The position numbers and the translations under genes were made by a program. Under the pieces are notes generated by a model. The model searched no databases. It saw only the letters and a list, made by a program, of their open reading frames with translations, and was not told the DNA's origin. Of a stretch of DNA of 64,000 nucleotides, positions 1-10,581 are shown piece by piece. Source of the DNA: Zanthoxylum bungeanum (taxonomy: Eukaryota; Streptophyta; Magnoliopsida; Sapindales; Rutaceae); NCBI GenBank assembly GCA_019454045.1, contig SKCR01021091.1, positions 1 through 64,000 on the forward strand. Reading direction: 5' to 3'. Position 1 is the stretch's first letter; the number at the start of each line of letters is the position of its first letter.

Positions 1-729
1 GATTATAACTTCAATGCAAAGCAATAAATTAATAAAAATTAAGATAAAAGAACTCAAAATTTGCATAAAGAAACTAGAACTAGGAATTATGTCACAGTAA
101 TCAATCGCTCAATGTCACAGTTTTGCGCCAACAGCAACAACTTACTACGTACTTTGGGCTATTAACTGTTCAATGTGTCACCACCCCGAGCGGGACCAAC
201 CCTAGAAAATGGTTCGCGGACCTCTTTAGTTCGAGCATTCTACATGTCACACAATACAAACATATATACAAGAAAATAATACTTCTTAAATTATAATATA
301 ATAAGTCTCTGAATAAAGGTTTTCAACACAAATCTTTTAAAAAACAAGGAAATAATGTCCTAAATGTCTGGACCAACCCGGAAAACAACTGTGGCACGTG
401 GATCAATTCTTCGTACTGCTACTACTGTGCTGGCGAACTACCTTGGATGTTTGGGAAAATGGGGGGGGGGGGGGTTAGCTTAAAGAACTCAATAAGTAAA
501 GTACTCATACTCTCAACATGTCTTCACCAACAAAATATGGATATGTATGTACATAAATATGTAATAATATATGAAAATAACATATACTATAATATCCTCT
601 TAAGCAACCATTCTCACAACAATACAAACATCCATCAAACATGGTTGCTAATCCGAGTCCGGTATAATAGTGGATTGAAACCAATGGGAGGTAACACACA
701 ACTCCAAAGGTTTCCCACCAACTCATGCA
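1..729. other. AT-rich flank without a gene, possibly a decayed LTR
   Basis: No supported coding region. From 176 the text begins TGTCACCACCCCGAGCGGG, which resembles the start of some Ty3/gypsy chromovirus LTRs. The same style continues to about 2200, with a GC-rich block at 1975-2130 and a CT-rich stretch after it. No second LTR, primer-binding site or target duplication was found, so the LTR idea is weak. A run of 14 G lies at 461-474. Confidence 0.3.
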
Positions 730-1003
730 GCATAATATATAAGTGGGAATTGAAACACGCTCCACCACTAATTATGCATAACATCGTATAGCCTCTCATG
801 AGCTCTCTCTGCTCATATTTCATCTCTTATATCATCTCAACTCATCTCATCTCCGACCACTATTTACAAAACCCGACAGCATAACATAACATCACACATC
901 ATCCAATACAATCACATCTCACATCTAATCCATCAATCTCATCTCGACAATCGTGAATTCATATTTCTCATGCTTTTCATATTTCTCATGCTTTCAATAA
1001 CTT

Positions 1004-1039
<36 letters not shown>

Positions 1040-1284
1040 CATAATATATAAGTGGGAATTGAAACACGCTCCACCACTAATTATCCATAACATCGTATAG
1101 CCTCCCATGATCTCTCTCTGCTCATATCTCATCTCTTATATCATCTCATCTCCGACCACTATTTATAAAACCCGACAGCATAACATAACATCACACATCA
1201 TCCAATACAATCACATCTCACATCTAATCCATCAATCTCATCTCGACAATCGTGAATTCATATTTCTCATGCTTTCAATAACTT

Positions 1285-1366
<82 letters not shown>
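730..1366. repeat. 309-bp tandem duplication ending in TA microsatellites
   Basis: The segment starting GCATAATATATAAGTGGG at 730 recurs at 1039 and the copies stay collinear for about 280 bases. Each copy runs into a TA dinucleotide tract (about 1006-1036 and about 1288-1367). The first copy has a small extra internal duplication of a CATATTTCTCATGCTTT-type motif near 958-990. This fits slippage or unequal exchange through the TA tracts. Short reading frames here are microsatellite translations. Confidence 0.85.
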
Positions 1367-1370
<4 letters not shown>

Positions 1371-2850
1371 TTTCACAACAACCATCAATCAACAAATAAT
1401 TATGTTAAGGGAATCATCGTGTGTTGTACTTACCTCAATCCATGCAAAAGTCCTTAATATTTCTACATCCTCGTTAAGAATTTGAAAAATATAAAATTAC
1501 AATAAGGTCCCTCAATTTTTCTAAAATTATGATTTTACCCCTAAACTTTTTAAATTTTCATTTTAATCCCAAAACTTTTCTACTATGTCCAAATAGTCCT
1601 AAAACTCTGAAATATTACTTATTAACCCCTAAAAAAATAAAATTAACAGATTTACCCTCATAATCATGCCAATATACAATTAAATCCAAAACTTTCAAAT
1701 TCTTACGTTTACACCCCCAAAAACGGTAATAATCACATACCAAGCTCCAACAACCTCCAAATCTCACAACCAATGAAGCACTGGTCATTATACATCTCAA
1801 CAATCACAGTGATGGTAGTGGTGAAGGTTGAAGCACGGTGGTTACCGACAAACGGTTAAACGACTATAACTACCATTTTGATTCGTTTCTCAACAACCAA
1901 AGTCCAATTTGGACAAACGAAGAGTCCAACTTGCCTATCTTGATGAGGGAAATATTCTGGTCCAGGATGTGTTGTACACGCACGGAGGCGCGTGGCGACG
2001 GCAGCAAGGCGGCACGTGTAGGCGCGTGTGGGCGCGTATGACGGTATCTCGACAGTGGTCCGGTGCCTCTCGTCGTGGGGATTCTCCATATGCGGTCACT
2101 CACCGGAAACGAAGACCGGACGACGTCGAACAAATCGTTTCTCTCTGGACACACTTTCTCTCTCAAATAGTCTCAGTTTCTCTCTCTAGAACTCCTTGAA
2201 ATTTACTCTCAATTCTCCCTGAAATTTACTAAGACACACCTTACCCTCTCTACTTTTGATACAACTTAAAAACACTCAAATACCAACGGTTGTTTGATTA
2301 AAAAAAAAGAAAAGAAATGGTGATGGTTGTTGTTTGATTGGATTAGGGGTGGGGTGGATGATTGTTACTTATTTTGTTTGGTTTAGGGGACAAATAAACA
2401 TAGTTGTTAATGATAATTAGGTAGTGATGATTGGTTAGGTTTAGGTGTGATAAAAAAATTTAATATAAAAAATGAGGTATAACATAATGCTGTTGGAGCC
2501 GTTTCACTGTTATAGATTCAAGGGGTATTTTGGTCATAATATTGAATTTATTGTTTCCCATATTTTTTTTGGGACATATGAATGACCAATACATGTGGCC
2601 ATGTAAAATTCAAAATAGAAAAGTAAAAAATACCGCGACTTAAAATTGAGAAATATTCAAAGTTGTATCATATGCGTGTGGCATTGATTAGTAAGATTCA
2701 ATATACGAATTGACTATATTTTTAGTCTCTAGTTAAAATTATTGTGTCAATTTTCTCCCAAGCATACTAGAAATCAAGGATTGACATGGCAAAAACATTA
2801 CGGTCACATAAAGTAAAGTTGTGGAACTGAATCCACCAAACACAGGTCAA
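1367..2850. other. Intergenic sequence, no gene seen
   Basis: From 1480 to 1800 the text is a string of T/C-rich phrases typical of decayed plant repeats. The block 1975-2130 is GC-rich and gives overlapping open frames on both strands, but none resembles a known protein. The remainder to 2850 is AT-rich. Nothing further can be supported. Confidence 0.4.
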
Positions 2851-3014
2851 TACTTTTTTTTTTGAAATGTCGAAAATTCCGCCGTTAAATCACTAAACCC
2901 GAGCTTAAATAGAACATGTAAAATCCTCGGCTGCCGCAGGTTCTTATAAGAAATGCATCCCCTGAATTCAAACATATAATCTGATAACTAAATTTTAAGC
3001 CATTTACCACCAAC
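2851..3014 (-). mobile_element. SINE-like retroposon
   Basis: Read on the minus strand, the segment starts GTTGGTGGTAAATGG, has a box-B-like TTTGAATTCAGGGG about 45 bases in, passes through a text typical of plant SINEs (TTATAAGAACCTGCGGCAGC, then a CTCGGGTTTAGTG block) and ends in an A-run (plus-strand T-run 2854-2863). Internal pol III promoter boxes and an A-tail are family features. No clear target-site duplication was found, so the ends are approximate. Confidence 0.55.
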
Positions 3015-4036
3015 ACGCTAACATGAGAACTCTAATAATCATATATTCATATTTAGTACCGTTGAAATTCTAATCTCCAGCTATTCACAAAGGTATTAAT
3101 ATCACAGGCACCAGAGCTTTCGTTTGCTTATAAATTTAAAGCAAGCATATACTCCGATACTAGTGATATTGATTTTTTTGAGTAGAGTCGGATATGAAAA
3201 TTCCAACAAGTACTAAATATAATATAAAGCCCCACTAGAACATGGTTGTGATTGACGATCGTAGCAACATTTCCCTATTGCCGGTAGTAAGACATGGTAG
3301 TTGGTAATGAAAACAATGGCCGGCGGTAGTAAAATTTTAATTTATTTATTAAAATAAAAAATCAGTAAGCACCCAATTAAACTCGGGGAGAGGGGAGACT
3401 ATTGACAAATTGAATAGTATAATACATGCCATCAGAGGTGGTATAAGACAATCCATATAAACGATTGGATGAAACTTAAATTTGAATCAAAATAAGAGAC
3501 TAAGTTTTTAAGAAAATGTTAATACTCATATGAATAGGAAGCCCAAAAAAAAAAAAAAAAATTTCTTTTTAAATCTTTCATATTCTTTGTGTTAGTGTCA
3601 TTTTCTTTTTCCTCCAATATCACTTTCTCTTATACAATAGAAATCACATAAATGTTGCCCATGTTTCACGTATTAGACTAGACATGTGCTATTCAGGAAA
3701 AGTGGTTCGTTCCTGTGCATGTTGATTAATTATTAGAACGTATGAACTGCATTGGCTTGGCTGTGTGTAAAAGTTCAAGCTCCAAGTAACCAAAAAAATT
3801 TACCGTGACTAAAAATTGAGAAATATTCAAAGCATAATTGAGAAATATTCAAAGCATTATATGTTATATTAAATCCAAGTGCCGTATCACTTGTGCATCA
3901 ACCTCACGTGGAATCAAAATGCGACACAGGAAACACATTCAGAACAGGACTAGGCCTCGATCAATTTAATGTGTCACAGTTTGCAAAATCCATACATCAA
4001 CTTACTTTGCTCCCAACAAAATTTTAGCTATGTATT
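3015..4036. other. Intergenic sequence, no gene seen
   Basis: AT-rich with an A-run near 3545-3561 and a short tandem copy of AATTGAGAAATATTCAAAGC at about 3815-3855. A similar phrase occurs near 2645, so both may derive from one old repeat. No coding region or RNA gene is supported. Confidence 0.4.
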
Positions 4037-4257
4037 TGTTAAGGATATTATATTAAAACGGAAATTACATTCAACACCAAATATTTCTTCCTTATTATAA
4101 TTCTCTATTATACGAAGATTTCGATCTCCATTATTAGTGTACATATTTATATTTTTCTTTTCCTACTATTGGTTTCTTGTATTACCTATATAAAGGTTGT
4201 TATATTGCAATTATAATTAGATTGAAATATAAAGATTATTCACTTCAATCTCTAACA
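4037..4257 (+). repeat. 5' LTR of copia A
   Basis: Begins TGTTAAGGATATTATATT and ends TCTCTAACA, giving TGTTA/TAACA inverted termini. The same start recurs at 8842 after a purine tract. 'tataaagg' near 4190 is a possible TATA box. The 5 bases before it are GTATT, but the partner target duplication is missing. Confidence 0.88.
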
Positions 4258-4270
4258 TGATATCAAACTG
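4258..4270 (+). other. Primer-binding site of copia A
   Basis: TGATATCAAACTG directly follows the LTR and resembles the initiator-Met tRNA-complementary TGGTATCAGAGC site used by plant copia elements, with several changes. Confidence 0.7.
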
Positions 4271-4877
4271 TATTTTCCTTGGGTCCTGCTAACTCTCTCT
4301 GCCGCCGGCAATCACCTCCATCGCGCGTGTCGTCCACGTGCAGCTGCCCCACGCTTGTAGATCACGCGCCGTTGCTCTCCAGACCAAATCAACCCGCGAT
4401 TCTGGTGCCGTTGGACTTAGACCGCGACGCCCAATCTGGCTATGCCCCTCTCCTCGCCGATCATGACCTCTGATGTCCCGATTCGGGCTCCCACAGAATC
4501 TTTAAGCCCTTGTCTCCGTTACCGCCAAACTATTCCTCAACCACTACTTGACCTTTGGTCACCTTCACCACTTCTCCTCTATGGCTATTGGCGCCGTTCG
4601 AAGTATTTCAGGGGTGTTTTTATAAGGTCTATCAAATTATGCCCTCTTATGTATTTTCGAAAACTTATTGGACCTATCTGTTATTTTCTTGATTTGGGGC
4701 AAATCTGTAATTTTCAAAATTTTTGGGGCATTTTCATAATTTTCTAAAGTTTGGGATTTTTTGTAAAATTTCAAATTTCGCATCATACTTACATATTTTT
4801 ATGGATTTTTTTGCCATTTTTAATACAGTTTTTTGGTTATCTCCTCCATGTTATTTTAAATTTCGAATCTTTTCTCC
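4271..4877 (+). other. Leader of copia A
   Basis: About 600 bases separate the primer-binding site from gag. Several ATG-starting frames of 60-100 codons occur, but none resembles a known protein. The first half is C-rich and the second is T-rich. Treated as untranslated leader. Confidence 0.5.
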
Positions 4878-5293
4878 ATGGAGAAATCTAACATCTCACA
4901 GCCTATTCAAATCCTCATTGACGGTCACAAAACTGAGAGTGACGAAGACTTTACTGATCGCCTGGAAGATTGGGAATGCCAGAATCACAAGATTATTACT
5001 TGATTTCACAACTCATCTCTCTCTACCATAAATCTCCAATTTGGTCGCTTTAACATAGCCAAATCTTTATGGGATTTTCTTGCTCACCATTATACGACCA
5101 CATATTTATCTCATTTGAATCAGTTGATTTATCGCCTCCATCAAATGCGTCGGGAACCTGGCCAATCTATTACGAAATTTCATTCCCATATGCATTTTCT
5201 CTGGGATCAATTGACTCTCTTTGAACCACAATGGGACAATTCTACCAATGCTGTCAAATTCACGACCTACAGAGATCGACAAAGGCTAATTTA
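4878..5293 (+). pseudogene. Copia A gag fragment
   Basis: An ATG at 4878 opens a frame reading MEKSNISQPIQILIDG, which stops at TGA after about 44 codons. Continuing in frame gives gag-like text: a W-D-F-L-A block, then QMRREPGQSITKFHSHM, as in the copia gag (UBN2-type) domain that packages element RNA. No zinc knuckle is recognisable before protease. The full gag should be about 250 residues or more, so this is a broken remnant. Confidence 0.7.
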
Positions 5294-5780
5294 GTTTCTC
5301 ACGACTCTGGATACCAAGTTTGAACCCACTCGAGCCTCATTGCTTCATCAAACTCCACTGCCCACTCTCGACTCGGCCATTGATAAACTTATATCTGAAG
5401 AAACTCTTCACTCTACTGGCCGGATACAGACTACAGATACAATACTTGCCACACTTCCTTCAAACAATCCTTCATCAAGGCCATCCAATTACTATAAGTT
5501 ATCCGGGCACCTAGTACTCAAATTTCTCATACGGCGTTGCAGAATTTAACGTAAGGTTGGTCCTGGCCATTTTGAATGAGACTGTCTCACTCGACATTGT
5601 ACATCCAATCCCTTCTTCAAGGGTCGTCAGTCTGTCTCTACTGTAGCTTCTAATGATAAGAGTGACATTGATTAGTCTCGACCCTCTCAACCTATTCAGG
5701 ATCTCGCCTCCCTCTATCAATCCAAAGCCTCCCAATTTGGTAATATCTCTGTTTCCTCTACTATCTCATGTACTACCTCT

Positions 5781-6720
5781 TGGTATTTTGATCCTGCTTG
5801 TTGCAATCACATGACTTCTGACTCTAATATCTTTACCTCTACATCTACTCTACCACATCTTCCTGCCATTCAAATTGCTAATGGATCTTTTATGACCCCA
5901 GCCATCTTGGTCACATTTCACTTCCACATCTCTCTATCTATAGCACATTTCTCATACCCAAACTCACTTTAAATCTTTTATATGTCAGCCAATTATGTGA
6001 ACTTCGTCTTAATGTCTTATTTACTGCTTCTGGTTGTTCTGTGTATGAACCGCAGACCGGTTAGACACTTGGGATAGGCCGTAAGATTGGTCGTTTGTTT
6101 GAACTCATCAATATTCATCTTCCTCAAGACCTTTCCCCGTGTTACTCTGCCGCATCTACTTCACCTATTTCTTCTATAAGCCTATGGCACTCTCGGTTGG
6201 GACACCATTCTTTTAGTCATTTACACTTATTAGCTTCTAGCGATTATTTAGGTCTTATTTTCAATAAAGAATTTGATTGTATGCCTTGTCAGTTGGGCAA
6301 GCAAATTGCGTTATCATTCAATAATAGTATCGATTTCTTCATCCCCTTTGACCTGGTACATGATATTTAGGGTCTATCTCATACTTCTACTATTGGTGGT
6401 TCAAAGTATTTTTTGATTTTAATTGATGATTATTCTCGTTACACTTGGCTCTATCTTATGAAGAATCGCTCTGAGCTTTCCTTCATTTATCAAAACTTTA
6501 CGAATATAGTTAAGACTCAATTCAACAGACCCATTAAAGTTTTCCACACTGACAATGCAATGTAATATAAGGATTCTGATTTTTTACACTTTCTTCACCA
6601 AAATGGGACTATCTGTCATCGCCATTGTCCCAGTACATCTCAACAAAATGGGAGAGCTGAACGCAAACACAACAATATTTTAGATATAGTTCGTTCCTTT
6701 TTCATCTCTTCCTAATGTCC
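5781..6720 (+). pseudogene. Copia A protease and integrase region
   Basis: WYFDPACCNHMTSD at 5781 aligns with the copia protease active-site region, but the usual D-S-G is D-P-A. The pre-integrase zinc-binding domain follows (LWHSRLGHHSFSHL, then CMPCQLGK, about 6180-6300). The integrase core is then readable (LILIDDYSRYTWLY, HTDNAM, QQNGRAERKH). Stops interrupt it at 6368 and 6562. Integrase inserts the cDNA copy; this one is not functional. Confidence 0.82.
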
Positions 6721-7173
6721 AAAACGTTTATAGGGAGAAGCTGTCATCATTAATTTCTATACCATTAATCGCCTCCCATCTCATGTCATAGACAATCAAC
6801 CACCTTATAAAAAACTCCATGGTACACTTCCCAATTATAAAATTTTTAAAGTCTTTGGTTGTGTTTGGTTTTTCCTTCTCTAGCCTCATAAACACAAAAA
6901 ATTAGAACCTCGGGCTCAATTGTGTTGTTTAGTAGGATATGACATTGAACACAAAGGGTATAGATGTTGGGACATAATCTCCAATCGCCTCAGTATATCT
7001 CGTCATGTCATATTTTAGGAAGATCACATGTTCTCTTCTATTTCCAAATTTTAGTTTGTCATTTCCTCGCCCATATCCTCTTTATAGATAGCATTATTAA
7101 CTTGTTTCCCGATGATGACAATGATGTGTTTCCCTAATATAATACTTCTACAATCGATCTCCCACCGTCTGTA

Positions 7174-8180
7174 TTGCGTAACGGATCCATCACTGACACC
7201 TCCATCAGACATATGTCTTCTTCAGGTAATCCTAATTATCTTCGTCGTTCTACTAGGATGACAAAAATTATCGTTAAACTTAGAGATTTTCATTATTTTT
7301 CTACTACTCTCACTCTATATAAACCTCAATTTTACTTCGAGACTAGTTCTAACCCTGTTTTGTAGCAAGCTATAGCTGAAGAACTGCAGGCTCTTGAAAA
7401 AGCCCACACATGGGACTTAGTTGATCTTCCTCCGAAAAAGTCTACGATTGAGTATAAATGGATATACAAAATCTAGATGAAATCTAATGGCTCTATTGAA
7501 CGATATAAGGGTCGTCTTGTTGCAAAAGAATTTTCTCAAGAATATAGGATTGATTATGAAGAGACTTTTGCTCATGTTGCTCGTCTGACTTTCGTTAGTT
7601 ATTGTTGCCTCTCGTCAGAGGACATTATTTCGAATGGATATGAAGAATGTAGTTCTTAATGGTGACATCTCTGAAGAAGTTTACATGAAGCCTCCACTTG
7701 ACTACCCTTATTCTCCTCATAAAGTCTGTAAACTCTGTCGGCATTATATGGTCTTAAACAAGCTCCTCGTGTATGGTTTGAGAAATTCAGCACAACTGTC
7801 CATCAACTTGGGTTCATTTCCAGTGCTTATGACTCAACACTTTTTATTCGATAGACATATCATAGCTCTATTATTATTCTTCTTCTTTATGTGGATGGTA
7901 TAATTATCACGGGGGATGATATGCACGGTATTTTTGAACTTGAGACCTCTTTTCAACACCACTTTGATATGAAAGATCTTAGTACTCTCAATTATTTTCT
8001 TAGTCTTGAGATGCTTTCTGATCAGATAGGCTATTATCTATCTCAGGCTAAATACGTTTTTGATTTACTGACTCGGTCAGGGTTGACCTATAGCAAGATC
8101 ACCTCTACTCATCTGGATCCTCAAATTAGACTTACCGTGACTAATGGTACTCATTTTCTTGATGTTACTCTTTACCGCTA
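7174..8180 (+). pseudogene. Copia A reverse transcriptase
   Basis: Domains read in several frames: the linker at 7174-7365, then QAIAEELQALEKAHTWDL at 7366, IERYKGRLVAKEFSQEY near 7495, NGDISEEVYMKPP near 7653, and the catalytic box at 7888, which reads YVDG instead of YVDD. Loss of the second aspartate would inactivate DNA synthesis. At least two frameshifts and several stops are present. Confidence 0.85.
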
Positions 8181-8825
8181 GCTCATTGGCAGCTTGGTTT
8201 ATTTAACAGTTACTTAGCCTAATATTGCCTATGCGGTTCATGTTGTTAGTTAGTTATGGCATCACCCCCCTCTGCTCACTATGATGATGTTCTTCATTTA
8301 CTCCGCTACATCAAGGGCACTTTATTTCATGGTGTCCAATTTTCAGCTTGTTGCTCTATTGAGCTGCGTGCCAACTCTGATATTAATTAGGTAGATAATC
8401 TCACTGACCGACGGCCTACAACTGATCTCTATATCTTGTTAGGGGACTCCCTTATTTCTTGGCATAGTAAGAAACAATCAGCGATTTCTCGCTCCAGTAC
8501 TGAATCTGAATATCATGCGATTGTTGATGCTACCCAAGAAATTATATGGCTTCGCTGACTTCTCGGTGACATGGGTGTTCCTCATTCCTATGTTATCCAC
8601 TTCTTTTGCGACAACAAAAGTGTCATTTATATCGCGCATAATGATGTCTATCATGAGCATATGAAACATATCGAAACTGATTGTCACTTTGTTCGTCAAC
8701 ATATCAGTCGAGACGCTGTTCGACATCATGAAATTCCATCTGCAGAGCAACTTGTTGATCTCTTTACCAAACCTCAGCTTTCAGGGCGTTTTTGTGAGTT
8801 GGTTGCTTCTCTTCCACCAGCTTGA
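8181..8825 (+). pseudogene. Copia A RNase H
   Basis: The domain reads [20 protein letters not shown] near 8458, then FFCDNKSVIYIAHND, then EIPSAEQLVDLFTKPQLS, and ends at TGA 8823-8825. These are the E- and D-bearing motifs of copia RNase H and the usual D-(L/I)-(F/L)-T-K end. A stop lies at about 8557. It ends 16 bases before the 3' LTR, as expected for the last pol domain. Confidence 0.85.
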
Positions 8826-8906
8826 GTTTAGGGGAGGGGGGTGTTAAGGACATTATATTAAAATAGAAATTACATTCAACATCGAATATTTCTTCCCTAT
8901 TTATTA
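8826..8906 (+). repeat. Polypurine tract and truncated 3' LTR of copia A
   Basis: TTTAGGGGAGGGGGG (to 8841) is the plus-strand primer. The LTR starts at 8842 with TGTTAAGGACATTATATT and matches the 5' LTR with few changes until about 8906. The remaining 155 bp or so are absent. Confidence 0.85.
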
Positions 8907-8938
8907 AGAGTAATGATCAATTGTATATTCAAATATTG

Positions 8939-9180
8939 GTACATTATAAAAAATACACAAATCTTAGAATTTTGTTCACCGTTCTATTTAAATATTCCAA
9001 AGTATATCAATTTTTTTTTAATCAAATTTGGGTATAGGATTGAAATATGTGTCAAATATTGGGAATACATATAATGCAAAATAGGTGGATGTTTTATACA
9101 CTATTGATATAATTTGTAATTTACAGATGAATTGGTGAACAAAATCTCAAGTTTTTTTTTATTTTTTTAATAATGTACAT
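8939..9180. repeat. Possible MITE: inverted repeat with about 42-bp arms
   Basis: The left arm (8939-8980) contains GTACATTATAAAAAAT and ends TTTTGTTCACC. The right arm (9134-9180) starts GGTGAACAAAATCT and ends TAATGTACAT, its imperfect reverse complement. The arms are separated by about 150 AT-rich bases. No clear target duplication was found. It begins close to where copia A's 3' LTR is cut off. Confidence 0.45.
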
Positions 9181-9660
9181 AAGATTAGGTTCGATCGATT
9201 GAACCGTATCTAAAAAATCGGCAAAATCGACTTACATTCGGTCTGATTTTAATCGGTTTTTTTATCAGACTAATTTTTTACATTTAACCGGACTGGATTC
9301 ACGATCATTTCTCGATTCAATCGATCAAACCGACCAATCCGATCCAATTCTAAAAACATGAGTGGAAAATCATATATATTTTTAACTTCATTTCTCTTTC
9401 AGAATCGAACCTAAGCGTTAAATTTTAAAATCGCTTATGTTTGTTAATTCATTTACGCCCCAAGGATAAGGTGACATAGTATTATTATCAGTGCAAAAAA
9501 GTACTAAAAAGATTAACGATTCTCCTAGTGGCTGATGTAATTAATTGTTTATCCGTGCCCAAATACAGCATGAAAAATGTGCAGGACTTGTCTGACTAAC
9601 TTAATTACCAATACGTGTGACAGATGCAATCACATTATTAATTTTGAACCGCATTTTTCA
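9181..9660. other. Intergenic sequence and upstream region of the peptide gene
   Basis: 9190-9350 is rich in repeated GATCGATT/AACCGATT-type words, as in decayed transposon termini, but no element could be bounded. 9480-9660 is the proximal upstream region of the secreted-peptide gene and contains an ACGTG core near 9613. Nothing else is supported. Confidence 0.4.
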
Positions 9661-9665
9661 CTTCA

Positions 9666-9671
9666 TATATA
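9666..9671 (+). promoter_or_regulatory. TATA box of the secreted-peptide gene
   Basis: TATATA within CATATATATACGACTCC lies about 205 bases upstream of the preferred ATG at 9877. A start site near 9695-9700 would leave the ATG at 9706 almost leaderless, which supports the downstream ATG. A reverse W-box core, GGTCAA, is at 9708-9713. Inference only. Confidence 0.45.
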
Positions 9672-9876
9672 TACGACTCCTTCAATTTTCTAATCTTTTT
9701 GTTCAATGGTCAACAGTCAAAACTCACTTGATCAACAAACTAAAAAATTAGAAAAATTCAATTTCAACAATCCAATATCTATATATATATATAAGATCTC
9801 TAATATCAATCAAAATCATTCCCAACAATTAAGCTCCATATTGAATTTAAGTAAACAATTTTTTGGTCCAAACAAC

Positions 9877-10191
9877 ATGAGGTACCAGATCAAAATGTTA
9901 CTAGTAGCCATAGCACTTGTTTTGCTTGTTATAAGCATGCAAGGTAACGAGGCTTGCAGAATCCTGGAAAAGGAAGAGGAAGAAAAATATTGGAAGCCTA
10001 AGGACTCAATTCTGTTACAGTCACTAAGGGGTCCGGTCCCTCCGTCGGGAAATGGCTGCAACAACATCCCCAGACGCGGTGGCACGCCTTGTGTCACCAA
10101 CCAGATGAATTTTGCCGGCCGCGCCATGCCTTCTCCGCATGGTTACCCTGAGAATGTGATTACGTTTGGTGTCACAGCTGCCCAGAAATGA
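9877..10191 (+). CDS. Small secreted peptide precursor, 104 aa
   Basis: The protein begins MRYQIKMLLVAIALVLL, with a hydrophobic core over residues 7-19 and likely signal cleavage after GNEA near residue 26. The mature part has an acidic EKEEEEKYW stretch, then a proline/cysteine-rich region: RGPVPPSGNGC, PRRGGTPC, MNFAGR. A frame continues upstream to an ATG at 9706, but that would put 57 polar residues before the signal peptide, so 9877 is preferred. VPPSG recalls the PPSA/PPSG core of IDA/IDL-type plant peptides, but the rest does not match, so the family is unassigned. It is the only intact, composition-normal host gene in the window; its neighbours are all repeats. A pathogen or development signal role is only a guess. 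Confidence 0.72.
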   Translation: MRYQIKMLLVAIALVLLVISMQGNEACRILEKEEEEKYWKPKDSILLQSLRGPVPPSGNGCNNIPRRGGTPCVTNQMNFAGRAMPSPHGYPENVITFGVTAAQK

Positions 10192-10309
10192 TAAAATTCA
10201 TTTGATAGTCATAACTCATAACCCATCAACAATTTTTTAGTTTGTGGTAAGTAGTAACCTAGAAATTTAATTAGTTAATGTAAAATAATGGGAATGTGCC
10301 CAGTTAGTA

Positions 10310-10315
10310 AATAAA
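10310..10315 (+). terminator. Candidate polyadenylation signal
   Basis: AATAAA about 120 bases after the stop of the secreted-peptide gene, in AT-rich sequence with T-rich stretches downstream. The spacing suits a plant 3' UTR. Confidence 0.4.
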
Positions 10316-10581
10316 GTAGACTTAGGTTCTTTTATTTACTACCGTGTGGATTTGCAAAATAACAGTTGAGGAAATAGCTTAACTTCTTTTTTTAATTCCT
10401 TTTTCAAAAGGGTGCCTGGTGCCTCTCTCTTGGTTTTTTTTATTTTATTTTATTTTTTTTGTATTTTTGCTTGATTGATTAAAGGTATTGGCAAAATAAA
10501 TTTACGTGTTCGATATTAAATTTGAATTCAAGAAAGACTTCGTTATTTTTCTAGACAAAAGTGTCAACATAAAGATTTATC

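Larger units (their letters stand above)
4037..8906 (+). mobile_element. Ty1/copia LTR retrotransposon A, decayed, 3' LTR truncated
   Basis: The order is LTR, primer-binding site, gag, protease, integrase, RT, RNase H, polypurine tract, LTR, which is the copia order. The 221-bp 5' LTR is complete (TGTTA...TAACA). The 3' copy stops after about 65 bp, at about 8906, where unrelated sequence begins, so the 3' flank and target duplication are lost. All coding domains contain stops and frameshifts, so the element cannot make its own proteins. Confidence 0.9.

Noticed and set aside
447..791. 114-codon open frame across the G-run
   Set aside because: Starts beside a 14-base G-run and runs through low-complexity sequence into the tandem duplication; no recognisable protein text.
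1856..2199. Overlapping open frames on both strands
   Set aside because: They overlap each other in a GC-rich block, have Arg/Thr-rich text without domains, and fit chance openness.
4279..5031. Three successive ATG frames in the copia A leader
   Set aside because: No similarity to known proteins. They lie between the primer-binding site and gag, and one overlaps the gag text in another frame.
9190..9360. GATCGATT/AACCG-rich stretch as a transposon terminus
   Set aside because: Repeated short words but no bounded inverted repeats or target duplication.
9816..10127. 103-codon minus-strand frame opposite the secreted-peptide gene
   Set aside because: Mirror frame of the real gene; the plus strand has the signal peptide, TATA box and poly(A) signal.
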